NCBI RefSeq assembly: GCF_018613675.1
Contig: NZ_JAGGPQ010000007.1
Coordinates: 124,001-188,000, forward strand
Length of the DNA stretch: 64,000 nt
Direction of reading: 5' to 3'
DNA from: Arthrobacter sp. ISL-85
Lineage (GTDB): Bacteria; Actinomycetota; Actinomycetes; Actinomycetales; Micrococcaceae
The position numbers were made by a program, and so were the translations under genes. Below, piece after piece: positions 51,586 to 60,729 of this stretch (positions are counted from its first letter, which is position 1; each line of letters begins with the position of its first letter). The notes beneath the pieces are model-generated. The model saw only the letters and a program-made list of their open reading frames with translations, was not told where the DNA came from and made no database searches.

Positions 51586-53301
51586 CTAAGCGGGTTTCAG
51601 GAGTTCATGCTCCACGACGGCTGACCGGGACAGCGTCTTGTACCCTTCCTGCTCAAAGAGCACCGTGATGACGTCGTCCTCGTGCCGCATCACCAAGCCG
51701 GGGCCCCACTCCTTGTGGACCACCGTGGACTGCAGCGGGAATGGCTCGTCCGCTGCGGAAGCCGGCACCCCGCCGTCGGACGTCTTCTTGCCCCCGTGTG
51801 CCTTCCCCTGCTGCGCTCCGTCCTGCTGCGCCCCGTCCTGCTGCAAAACGGCAGAGGCACTGCACCCGTCACAGTTGCCGCAGGGCTCCGGGAGGTCTTC
51901 GGCAAAATAGCCCAGCAGGAACTGCCGGCGGCAGCCGTCCGTCTCGGCGTAGGCGCGCATCATGGTGAGCCTGGACTGGTCCACCCGCTGGCGGGCCTCG
52001 GCGAGTTCGACGGCGTCGCCCACCAGCGTGGTCAGCCTGGCTTTGGACGCCAGCCGGACTCCCCGCTTGCCAACGGCGACAGCACCGATTTCCTCCAACT
52101 GGTTCACCAACCCCGTGACGCGCCGGGGCTTGAAACCGGTCAACTCCGCAAGGGATGACTTTGGGGTGGCGGCGTGGGCCGCCTTGAGAGCCTTCAGCAT
52201 GGCAAGGAGGGAATCCGGATCAGGAGAGTGGGTACCGAAGAATTTGCGCAGCCCCAGATCCTCCGAGCGGTAATGCAGCACGGCGGAGGCGGGTTCGCCG
52301 TCCCTGCCTGCCCGCCCGATTTCCTGGTAGTAGGCGTCCAGCGACTCCGGGATGTCAGCATGCACCACGAAGCGGACATTGGGCTTGTCGATGCCCATCC
52401 CGAAGGCAGTCGTGGCCACCACCACGTCCAGCTTGTCGTCCAGAAACAGCTCGTGGATGTGTTCCCGGTCCCCGGCGGAACGGCCAGCGTGGTAGGCTTC
52501 GGCGCGGAGCCCCTCCTTGGCCAGCTTGGCGGCGTATTTCTCCGTGTCCTTGCGGGTGGCAGCGTAGAGAAGTCCCTGCCCCTTACGGGCCAGATCGGCT
52601 ACCTGCTCGAGCACGGCTTTGCGCTTGCCTTTGTCTTCGTGGTGCCGGACCACGTCAAGGCTGATGTTGGGCCGGTCGAAACCGCGCACCAGCACCAGGG
52701 GCTTTTTCATGCCGAGCCGCTCCACGATCTCGTCCCGCACCGGCGGGGAGGCGGTAGCGGTCAAGGCTGCCACGGGCGGGTTGCCCAGCTGGTCGCGGAT
52801 GGTCCCCAGCGCGAGGTAGTCGGGGCGGAAGTCATGGCCCCAGGAAGAAACACAGTGAGCCTCGTCCACTACGAAGAGCGTGATGTTCAAGGCTTTGATC
52901 CGGTCCACGGTGGACTGCTTGGCCAGCTGTTCCGGGGCAAGGAAAATGAACACGGCCCTGCCGTCCTCAGCAGCCTGCCAGGAAGCTTCGACGTCGGCGT
53001 CGTTGTGGGAGGAGTTGATGGCCACGGCGGCGTCCGGTCCGAGAACCTGGGAAAGCCCGTCCAGCTGGTCCTCCTGCAGGGCAATCAGCGGTGAAACCAC
53101 GACGGCGGGACGTCCCGTTGCCTTGTGCAGGTGCATGGCTGCCACCTGGTAGATGGCGGATTTGCCGTAGCCGGTGGGCATGACGGCCAGGACGTCGCGG
53201 CCGGCAGCAAGGGCTGCCATGCCGGCCAGTTGCCCATCCCGAAGGTCCGGCAGGTTGAAGGATGAAGCAGCAAGGGCCCGAAGGGCTGGTTCGTCGGACA
53301 T
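51586..53301 (-). CDS. recQ: ATP-dependent DNA helicase RecQ
   Basis: A 571-residue 3'-5' DNA helicase. The helicase core has Walker A MPTGYGKSAIYQVAAM near residue 40, the DEAHCVSSWGHDFRPDY box near 145, and motif VI YYQEIGRAGRDGEPASA near 326. The zinc-binding region YFAEDLPEPCGNCDGCSA is near 460. A short Gln/Asp/Gly/Ala repeat linker (QQDGAQQDGAQQG) leads to a small beta-rich end domain (VVHKEWGPGLVMRHEDDVITVLF) common in actinobacterial RecQ. There is no HRDC domain. It acts in recombination repair. Confidence 0.95.
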   Translation of the reverse strand: MSDEPALRALAASSFNLPDLRDGQLAGMAALAAGRDVLAVMPTGYGKSAIYQVAAMHLHKATGRPAVVVSPLIALQEDQLDGLSQVLGPDAAVAINSSHNDADVEASWQAAEDGRAVFIFLAPEQLAKQSTVDRIKALNITLFVVDEAHCVSSWGHDFRPDYLALGTIRDQLGNPPVAALTATASPPVRDEIVERLGMKKPLVLVRGFDRPNISLDVVRHHEDKGKRKAVLEQVADLARKGQGLLYAATRKDTEKYAAKLAKEGLRAEAYHAGRSAGDREHIHELFLDDKLDVVVATTAFGMGIDKPNVRFVVHADIPESLDAYYQEIGRAGRDGEPASAVLHYRSEDLGLRKFFGTHSPDPDSLLAMLKALKAAHAATPKSSLAELTGFKPRRVTGLVNQLEEIGAVAVGKRGVRLASKARLTTLVGDAVELAEARQRVDQSRLTMMRAYAETDGCRRQFLLGYFAEDLPEPCGNCDGCSASAVLQQDGAQQDGAQQGKAHGGKKTSDGGVPASAADEPFPLQSTVVHKEWGPGLVMRHEDDVITVLFEQEGYKTLSRSAVVEHELLKPA

Positions 53302-53464
53302 GGATCGGGGCTCCGCACAGAAGAAAAAAGCAGCCGCTTGCTTGAGCCGTAGGAACCACCCTACGCCAGCCCCGCCCCGCCGTCGTAAACAGCCCCCTAT
53401 GTGGAAAAGCGCCGGGCGGGAGCGCGCTGTGCCGGCACCGGCGCTCCCGCCCGTGAGTGCTGGG

Positions 53465-54439
<975 letters not shown>

Positions 54440-54744
54440 GCCGTTCTCCTCAACGGTAGAACTTGCCTGGGAACCGGCCGGCCTGCATGCCTGGAGCCGG
54501 GTGGTGCAGCGTTCGCCACTATAGGCGCTTCCCCTGTGAGCACTCCGGTAAACAAGGGGCTTACTACCCCTAGACCGCTTAGGGGGCCGTGCCTAGACTG
54601 GGCGAATCCCCACCCGGGAAACCGGTACCTGACCATGCCAAACATCAGGACGCACCATCTGGCCAGGACTGTTCCCCCGCGCGGGATGTCTCACCTACCC
54701 AGATCACGGCCGTCCCACCGGACGCCTGACTACAGGAGCGATAG
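54440..54744. promoter_or_regulatory. Shared intergenic control region with a palindrome
   Basis: A 305-base gap between the divergent aldo/keto reductase and formaldehyde dehydrogenase genes. CCCCTA and TAGGGG (54567-54585) form a perfect inverted repeat with a 7-base centre, just upstream of a TAGACT candidate -10 (54594-54599) directed towards fdhA. This leaves an fdhA leader of about 140 nt. A regulator-binding role is inferred. Confidence 0.4.
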
Positions 54745-55956
54745 ATGACAGGGAACAAAGCCGTTGCCTACAAAGAAGCGGGCAAGGTCGAAATAATTGA
54801 CATTGACTACCCCACGTTCGAACTCAAGGACGGGCCCGGGGTCAACCCCGCAAACGTGGGACGCCCGGTTAACCACGGGGTGATCCTCAAGACGGTGGCC
54901 ACCAACATTTGCGGCTCGGACCAGCACATGGTCCGGGGACGCACCACAGCGCCGCCGGACCTGGTGCTTGGCCACGAAATTACCGGCGAAGTGGTGGAAG
55001 TGGGCCGCGACGTCGAATTCATCAAGGTGGGCGACCTCTGCTCGGTGCCGTTCAACATCGCCTGCGGCCGCTGCCGGAACTGCAAGGAGCGCAAGACCGG
55101 CATTTGCCTGAACGTGAATCCGGACCGTCCCGGCAGCGCGTACGGCTACGTGGACATGGGCGGCTGGGTGGGCGGCCAGGCCAACTATGTGCTGGTGCCG
55201 TACGCAGACTGGAACCTGCTGAAGTTCCCGGACAAGGACCGGGCCATGGAGAAGATCCTGGACCTGGCCATGCTCTCGGACATCTTCCCCACAGGGTTCC
55301 ACGGTGCCACCACGGCAGGCGTGGGCGTGGGCTCCACCGTGTACATTGCCGGGGCCGGGCCGGTGGGCCTCGCAGCGGCCACCAGTGCGCATCTGCTGGG
55401 GGCCGCCGTCGTGATTGTGGGCGACATGAACGAGGGCCGGCTGGCGCAGGCGCGCAGCTTCGGCTGCGAAACGGTGGACCTGACCCAGGGCGAGCCGAAG
55501 GACCAGATCGAGCAGATCCTCGGCGTGCCGGAGGTCGACTGCGCTGTCGACGCGGTGGGTTTTGAAGCCCGCGGCCACGGCAAGGGAGCGCAGGAAGCAC
55601 CCGCAACCGTGCTGAACACCCTAATGGACATCACCGCGGCAGGCGGAGCCCTGGGCATCCCCGGCCTGTACGTCACCGGTGATCCGGGCGGTATCGACGA
55701 AGCCGCCAAGAAGGGGTCCCTGAGCCTGAGCCTCGGCACCGGCTGGGCAAAGTCACTCAGTTTCACCACGGGGCAGTGCCCGGTCATGAAGTACAACCGG
55801 CAGCTGATGATGGCGATCCTGAATGACAGGGTCAACATCGCCAAGAACGTCAACGCCAAGGCAATCCCGCTTGAGGAGGCACCGAAGGGCTACGCGGAGT
55901 TCGACGCAGGCGCAGCCACCAAGTACGTCCTGAACCCGAACGGCTACCTGAGCTGA
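54745..55956 (+). CDS. fdhA: Glutathione-independent formaldehyde dehydrogenase
   Basis: A 403-residue zinc-dependent NAD enzyme of the Pseudomonas FdhA type (formaldehyde dismutase relative), oxidising formaldehyde to formate. It shows the N-terminal MTGNKAVAYKEAGKVEIIDIDYPTFE, the catalytic-zinc Cys in TNICGSDQHMVRGRT, LGHEITGEV, the four structural-zinc Cys in CGRCRNCKERKTGIC, the NAD motif GAGPVGLAAATSAHLLGAAVV and the long insert GFEARGHG. ATG is preceded by CAGGAG. It detoxifies formaldehyde, and other small aldehydes are possible. Confidence 0.95.
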   Translation: MTGNKAVAYKEAGKVEIIDIDYPTFELKDGPGVNPANVGRPVNHGVILKTVATNICGSDQHMVRGRTTAPPDLVLGHEITGEVVEVGRDVEFIKVGDLCSVPFNIACGRCRNCKERKTGICLNVNPDRPGSAYGYVDMGGWVGGQANYVLVPYADWNLLKFPDKDRAMEKILDLAMLSDIFPTGFHGATTAGVGVGSTVYIAGAGPVGLAAATSAHLLGAAVVIVGDMNEGRLAQARSFGCETVDLTQGEPKDQIEQILGVPEVDCAVDAVGFEARGHGKGAQEAPATVLNTLMDITAAGGALGIPGLYVTGDPGGIDEAAKKGSLSLSLGTGWAKSLSFTTGQCPVMKYNRQLMMAILNDRVNIAKNVNAKAIPLEEAPKGYAEFDAGAATKYVLNPNGYLS

Positions 55957-56068
55957 GGCGGCGGCGGGCGGGGATGCTGCCAAGGGCCCTTCGCTTGCGG
56001 AAATAAGTGGTGCCCGGGCCGGGTTAGGCTTTGCACGGTCAGCACCAATCGCAACTGAAGGAGTTCCC

Positions 56069-56422
56069 TTGAGCGACATCACCGTCCGCCATACCCCTGG
56101 GCGGGGACGCTTCGAGATTCTCGATGCCGGCAACGTGATCGGCAAGGCGGCGTACAAGGAGTACGACGGCGGGGAGTCGCCGCAGCGGATTTTTTACCAC
56201 ACCGTGATCAACGAGGAATATGGCGGTCAGGGCCTGGCCGGGCAGCTCGCCACGGCGGCCCTGGACAGCACGGTGGAGGACGGCGTCGGCATCGTCCCGG
56301 TGTGTCCGTTCATCAAGAAGTTCCTGGCCAAGCACCCGGAATACCTGGGCAGCGTGGTGGCTGTTGCACCGGCCCACCTCGAGTTTTTGGAGACTGCGCT
56401 GGCCGCGGGCACGCGCGCCTAA
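56069..56422 (+). CDS. GNAT-type N-acetyltransferase (NATD1/YidJ-like)
   Basis: A 117-residue minimal GNAT domain. It shows RFEILDAGNVIGKAAYKEYD, FYHTVINEEYGGQGLAGQLATAAL (acetyl-CoA pyrophosphate loop, GGQGLAG) and VVPVCPFIKKFLAKHPEYL, the signature ending of the NATD1 group. It starts at TTG 56069, fixed by AAGGAG seven bases upstream. Substrate unknown. It has its own promoter region after fdhA. Confidence 0.9.
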   Translation: MSDITVRHTPGRGRFEILDAGNVIGKAAYKEYDGGESPQRIFYHTVINEEYGGQGLAGQLATAALDSTVEDGVGIVPVCPFIKKFLAKHPEYLGSVVAVAPAHLEFLETALAAGTRA

Positions 56423-56427
56423 GCCTG

Positions 56428-56510
56428 TTTTCGACGCGAAAATCGATTCACGAGGCGCGGGCTACTTTTCGCGACTGAAATTCGGGGCGCGCAATGTATT
56501 TTGCGCCTCG
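56428..56510. repeat. Nested palindromes in an AT-richer intergenic region
   Basis: TTTTCG-ACG-CGAAAA (56428-56442) is a perfect inverted repeat. CGAGGCGC (56451-56458) pairs with GCGCCTCG (56503-56510). The whole gap 56423-56668 carries no gene and is less GC-rich than its surroundings. It might be a terminator/extragenic palindromic element or a regulator site. Confidence 0.4.
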
Positions 56511-56668
56511 ATAACGGTTTTGTGCGTCGCACGAGACGGCCCGGCGGAACACCCCGCGAGCCTTCAGGAAGCTCCCAACCTCCGGTGATTTAATCAGCAT
56601 CTGTCAGTGCGGCTCAACGTCGCGCTGACGTTTGTTTGTGATCGCCCAGGCGGGACAGGAGCCCTTGT

Positions 56669-57604
56669 ATGTCCGTGCACCCCATGGTGCCCAAACCAGG
56701 CCGGGATGCTCCGTCGCCAGCACCGCCCAAGCCGTCTTCCGGCGGGATGCAGGGCAACAGAAGTCTGCTGATCCTGGCCCTTGCCGTGGTGCTGGTCATC
56801 GTTGGCACCATCACCCTGGCCGTGGTCCGGTCCGAGCCGCCGTCGGGCGCCGCTGTTCCCACGCAGCCGGGAGTGCCGGCGTCGCCTGTGGCGGCAGCCC
56901 CGGCGTCCTTGCAGGACAGCGTGGACAACATCCTCAGCGGAGCGGGCGAATACCGGATCGGGCTGGCGCTCGCCGACGTGTCCGGCGGTGCCGAGCGGAC
57001 ATTTGGCGATGAAAAAACCTTCACTGCAGCCAGCACGGCGAAAATCCTGACTGCAGCCGCCTACTACCACCTGGTGGAAAGCGGCAAGGCGAGCCTGGAC
57101 GATCCCATGGGCGACTACGACGCAGCTTTCCAGCTCAAAGCCATGGTCAACGACAGCAATAACGATTCCTGGCTGCTCCTGATGGACGCCGTGGGCTACC
57201 CGCAGCTGACTGCCTATGCGGCGTCCATTGGCATCACGTACGACCCCGAACAAAACCTCCTGACCGCCGCGGACATGGCGCTGATCCTGAAGAAGTTGTA
57301 CGCGGGGGAGCTCCTGGACAAGGAGAACACGGAGCAGCTGCTGAGCTACATGCAGGACACCAACAACGAGGAGCTCATCCCCGCCGGGTCGCGCTCCGGA
57401 GTGGACGTGCACCACAAGTACGGGGAGGTGTCCGGCGAGCTGCACGACGCCGCGCTCCTGAGTTACCGCGGTTCGACGTTCGCGCTGGTGATCTACACGG
57501 AGAACCCGGAGGGCGTACCGGACGACAGGCAGGCCGAGGTGATCCGGGACCTTACCCGGGCAGTCGAGGACGCACTGTTCCCGGTGGGACTGACGGGCAA
57601 GTAG
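56669..57604 (+). CDS. Membrane-anchored penicillin-binding/beta-lactamase-fold serine hydrolase
   Basis: A 311-residue protein. A Pro-rich cytoplasmic start is followed by one transmembrane helix (about 31-54, LLILALAVVLVIVGTITLAVV), a Pro/Ala linker and an extracellular class A beta-lactamase-like domain. The SxxK motif is AASTAKIL (Ser about 116), the SDN-like motif is VNDSNNDSW, and the KTG position reads HHKYGEVSG. The Glu166-type omega loop (ExxLN) of true class A beta-lactamases is not seen, so antibiotic hydrolysis is doubtful. A cell-wall peptidase or penicillin-binding role is more likely. ATG follows CAGGAG. Confidence 0.82.
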   Translation: MSVHPMVPKPGRDAPSPAPPKPSSGGMQGNRSLLILALAVVLVIVGTITLAVVRSEPPSGAAVPTQPGVPASPVAAAPASLQDSVDNILSGAGEYRIGLALADVSGGAERTFGDEKTFTAASTAKILTAAAYYHLVESGKASLDDPMGDYDAAFQLKAMVNDSNNDSWLLLMDAVGYPQLTAYAASIGITYDPEQNLLTAADMALILKKLYAGELLDKENTEQLLSYMQDTNNEELIPAGSRSGVDVHHKYGEVSGELHDAALLSYRGSTFALVIYTENPEGVPDDRQAEVIRDLTRAVEDALFPVGLTGK

Positions 57605-57672
57605 CGAACACCACACCACGCTGAGAGTCCGACAAGTCGTCCCCGGTGGCCGCTGTGGGCCACACTGTTACC

Positions 57673-59034
57673 GTGAGCAACAACCCCCGGACTGCCTTGG
57701 CCGTCGCCGGCCTCAGCCTGGGCACGGCACTGAACCCGCTTAACTCCTCAATGATCGCCGTGGCCCTGGTGGTGCTGCGCGCGGACTTCGGGCTCGACGT
57801 TGCGGCCGTCACCTGGGTGGTTACCTCCTTCTACCTGGCCTCCGCCGCGGGGCAGCCCGTCATGGGCAGGCTGGCCGACAGGTTTGGGCCACGGCGAATG
57901 TTCCTCCTGGGCATGGGGCTGGTGGCCGTTACCTGCGCGTTGGCTCCGCTGGCCCCGAACTTCGCGCTGCTCTGCGTGGCACGGGCCGTCATGGCCCTGG
58001 GCACAGCCACCGCGTATCCCAGCGCCGTGGTGATGGTGGGGGCGCTCGCGCACCAGGCCAAGGTGGACACGGCGCGTCCCCTGGGCCGGCTGCAAATGGC
58101 CAACACGTCCGCAGCGGCGGTGGGTCCCGTCGTCGGCGGCTTGCTGGTGGGCCTTGCTGGCTGGCAGTGGCTGTTCCTGATCAACGTCCCGCTGTCGCTG
58201 GCGGCCCTGCTGATCGTGCGGAAGGCCGCGCCGCCGGACAAGGTCCGGGAGCATGGCAATGTGGCGGAACTGGTGCGGGACTCCGACGTCCCGGGCATCG
58301 CCGCGTTCATCGGTGCACTGCTGCTGGTCATGATGGCCGCACTGAACGTGGCGCCGGACTACCGCTGGCTGATGCTTGCCGGTGGAACCGTGATCGCAGC
58401 GCTGTTTGCCTGGCGCGAGCTGCGCTTCGCCAAGCCGTTCCTGGACCTGCGGCTGCTGGGCCGGAACAGGCCGCTGATGCTGGTGTACCTGGCCTTCGCC
58501 GTGTTCAGCAGCGTTTACTACTTCGTCTTCTTCGGCCTGCCGCAGCTGCTGCAGGAAGCGGGCGGCTACGATCCCGGCGTGGTGGGCCTGCTGATGCTGC
58601 CGCTGGCCGGCATGTCCGTGGTAGCCACCCCATGGGCAGTCTCCGCCATGGGAAGGTTCGGCGTCCGGCGGGTGCTGCTTGCCGGCGTCGTCCTCTTGAC
58701 GGTGGTGGCGGCCCTCATGTGGCTGCTGACCGGCACACTGGCCATCCCTTTCGTGGTGGTCCTGACAGCCCTGATGGGCATCCCCTACGGAACCGTGAGC
58801 ATCGCCTCCAACCAGGGCATGTTCGTGTCCACCCGGCCGCAGGACCGGGGCGTCGCTGCCGGCATCTACCAGACCTGCCGCTACGTGGGCGCGATTACCG
58901 CCACCGTCATGATCGGTGTTTTCGCGTCCGGCGGCGTGCACCAGGACAGCTGGGTGCGGATGGTCGTGGCCATGCTGATCCTCTGTGTGGTGACGTTCGG
59001 GATTTCCGTGTTCTGGCGGCCGCAGCAGGCGTAG
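57673..59034 (+). CDS. MFS drug-exporter-type transporter (DHA2-like)
   Basis: A 453-residue major facilitator with about 12-14 membrane segments. It has MSNNPRTALAVAGLSLGTALNPLNSSMIAVALVVLRADFG at the start, motif A GRLADRFGPRRMFLLG (about 74-88), and motif C-like ANTSAAAVGPVVGGLLVGLAGWQW, typical of EmrB/QacA relatives. GTG 57673 starts at the conserved N-terminus; GTG 57646 is an alternative. Neither has a clear ribosome site, and CACACT six bases upstream of the start is a weak candidate -10. No regulator gene is adjacent; substrate unknown. Confidence 0.88.
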   Translation: MSNNPRTALAVAGLSLGTALNPLNSSMIAVALVVLRADFGLDVAAVTWVVTSFYLASAAGQPVMGRLADRFGPRRMFLLGMGLVAVTCALAPLAPNFALLCVARAVMALGTATAYPSAVVMVGALAHQAKVDTARPLGRLQMANTSAAAVGPVVGGLLVGLAGWQWLFLINVPLSLAALLIVRKAAPPDKVREHGNVAELVRDSDVPGIAAFIGALLLVMMAALNVAPDYRWLMLAGGTVIAALFAWRELRFAKPFLDLRLLGRNRPLMLVYLAFAVFSSVYYFVFFGLPQLLQEAGGYDPGVVGLLMLPLAGMSVVATPWAVSAMGRFGVRRVLLAGVVLLTVVAALMWLLTGTLAIPFVVVLTALMGIPYGTVSIASNQGMFVSTRPQDRGVAAGIYQTCRYVGAITATVMIGVFASGGVHQDSWVRMVVAMLILCVVTFGISVFWRPQQA

Positions 59035-59078
59035 CCGCACCCCTGGAAGGGTCCGGGGGAGCGTGCCATGCTGGCCAG

Positions 59079-59855
59079 ATGGGAAACATGATGACTGTGG
59101 GTAACGCTGAAACGTCCGTCCATGCGTACGTCAGTGACCCAGCCGGAACTCCAAGGGGCGGGCTGGTTGTGGTCCATGAAGTGTGGGGGCTGGTGGAGCA
59201 CACCAAGAACGTGGCAGACCGCTTCGCGGCGGAGGGATACCTTGTGGTCGCCCCGGACCTGCTGTCCGGAGCCGGGGGCACCGCGGACCTCACCGGAGAG
59301 TTGCAGGAGGCGGCCTTCGATCCCCAACAGCGCAGCAATGCCCAGCCGCGGTTGCGCAAGCACATGGCCCCGATGCGTTCACCCGAATACGCCAAGCATG
59401 CCGTCGCCGTCCTACGCGCGTGTTTTGACCATTTGGAAGGCGTGCCCGGACTGGCCGGGCGCGTAGCCGCCACAGGCTTCTGCCTGGGCGGGACGTACAC
59501 TTTCTCGTTGGCCGTTGCCGAGCCCCGGCTGCGCGCCGCCGTCCCGTTCTACGGGCATGCCGAGTTCCGTGACGCGGAGCTTCAGGCCATCAACTGCCCG
59601 GTCCTGGCGTTCTACGGGGAGCAGGACGCAGCCCTCATGGAGGAGCTGCCCGGGTTGAAGTCACGGATGCGCGCAGCAGGCGTGGACTTCGAGGCCGTCG
59701 TGTATCCAAGCACCGGCCATGCCTTTTTCAACGACACCAACAGGTACACCTATAACGCTGAAGCAGCCACCGACGCCTGGACCCGTACGCTCGCCTTCCT
59801 GGAGCGCGGCCTCACTGCCAAGCTGTCCACTATGCGAGATGGTAGTCCTGCATAG
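59079..59855 (+). CDS. Dienelactone hydrolase-family protein
   Basis: A 258-residue alpha/beta hydrolase. The nucleophile elbow is ATGFCLGGTYTF (Cys, as in true dienelactone hydrolases), the acid is in YGEQDAALM and the His in YPSTGHAFFND. The oxyanion/early motif is VVVHEVWGLVEHTKNVADRFA. Such enzymes open dienelactone in chlorocatechol breakdown, but many relatives have other esterase roles and no other aromatic catabolism gene is near. ATG 59079 and 59088 are both possible starts. The long frame upstream is antisense-like noise within the MFS gene. Confidence 0.9.
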   Translation: MGNMMTVGNAETSVHAYVSDPAGTPRGGLVVVHEVWGLVEHTKNVADRFAAEGYLVVAPDLLSGAGGTADLTGELQEAAFDPQQRSNAQPRLRKHMAPMRSPEYAKHAVAVLRACFDHLEGVPGLAGRVAATGFCLGGTYTFSLAVAEPRLRAAVPFYGHAEFRDAELQAINCPVLAFYGEQDAALMEELPGLKSRMRAAGVDFEAVVYPSTGHAFFNDTNRYTYNAEAATDAWTRTLAFLERGLTAKLSTMRDGSPA

Positions 59856-59868
59856 TGAGATGGCCGCG

Positions 59869-59874
59869 TAGATT
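59869..59874 (+). promoter_or_regulatory. Candidate -10 box, leaderless start of the rhodanese
   Basis: TAGATT lies 6 bases before the ATG at 59881, and no Shine-Dalgarno sequence precedes the start codon. Confidence 0.4.
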
Positions 59875-59880
59875 GGCGGC

Positions 59881-60708
59881 ATGGACAGGGCACACACGAT
59901 TCCCCCTTTCGTTGACTGGGACTGGTGCAGGGGACGGGCGGAAGGCATAGTCCTGGTTGACTCGCGCTGGTATCTCGACGGCAGGTCCGGTTGGGAGGCG
60001 TACCGCCGCGGCCACCTGCCCGGCGCCGTCTTCATCGACCTGGACCGTTGGCTGTCTGGCCCAGCGTCCCCTGGGTCAGGCAGGCACCCACTGCCGGATC
60101 CGGCCACATTCGAAGACGGGATGCGCAACGCGGGTATCAACAATGCGGACACCGTAGTGGTGTATGACGACGCTGGCGGGGTGATCGCCGCGAGGCTCGT
60201 GTGGATGCTGCGCGCCACCGGCCATGCCGCGGCCATCCTCGACGGCGGGATGGCCGCGTACCCGGGCACCTGCGAAACAGACCTTCCGGACAGGCTGCCC
60301 GGAGACTTCCTGGCAAAACCCTGGCCGCCTGGGCTCCTGGCAGACATCATGGAAACCTGCGGCGGCGGTTCCGTGGTGGTGGACGCCCGGAACCGGGACC
60401 GGTTTGAGGGCAAACAGGACCCCGTGGACCCGCGTCCCGGGCATATCCCGGATGCCGTGAACGTCCCATGCCGGGCAAACCTCGATCCTGCCGGCCAGCT
60501 GTTGCCCGGGCAGGAGCTCAGAAAGAACTTTGCCCTTGCCGGCATCACTTCAGCCGAAGGCACCATCACCTATTGCGGTTCAGGCGTGACCGCCTGCCAC
60601 AATCTGCTGGTCATGGAGCACCTGGGGTTGGGGCATGGCCGGCTGTTCGTTGGCGGCTGGTCCCAGTACGGCCTCGCGTCCCACCTGCCAGTGGAGGTTG
60701 GGGCCTAG
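59881..60708 (+). CDS. Rhodanese-type sulfurtransferase (thiosulfate/3-mercaptopyruvate)
   Basis: A 275-residue tandem-rhodanese protein. The inactive N-terminal domain has VLVDSRWYLDGRSGWEAYRRGHLPGAVFIDLDRWLSG. The C-terminal domain has VVDARNRDRFEGKQDPVDPRPGHIPDAVNVP and the active-site Cys loop TYCGSGVTACHNLL. CGSGVTA is the thiosulfate/mercaptopyruvate sulfurtransferase pattern. It moves sulfane sulfur to cyanide or thiols. It lies 25 bases after the dienelactone hydrolase gene but seems to have its own leaderless promoter. Confidence 0.92.
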   Translation: MDRAHTIPPFVDWDWCRGRAEGIVLVDSRWYLDGRSGWEAYRRGHLPGAVFIDLDRWLSGPASPGSGRHPLPDPATFEDGMRNAGINNADTVVVYDDAGGVIAARLVWMLRATGHAAAILDGGMAAYPGTCETDLPDRLPGDFLAKPWPPGLLADIMETCGGGSVVVDARNRDRFEGKQDPVDPRPGHIPDAVNVPCRANLDPAGQLLPGQELRKNFALAGITSAEGTITYCGSGVTACHNLLVMEHLGLGHGRLFVGGWSQYGLASHLPVEVGA

Positions 60709-60729
60709 CGACGCGAGGCGCCCACCCTG

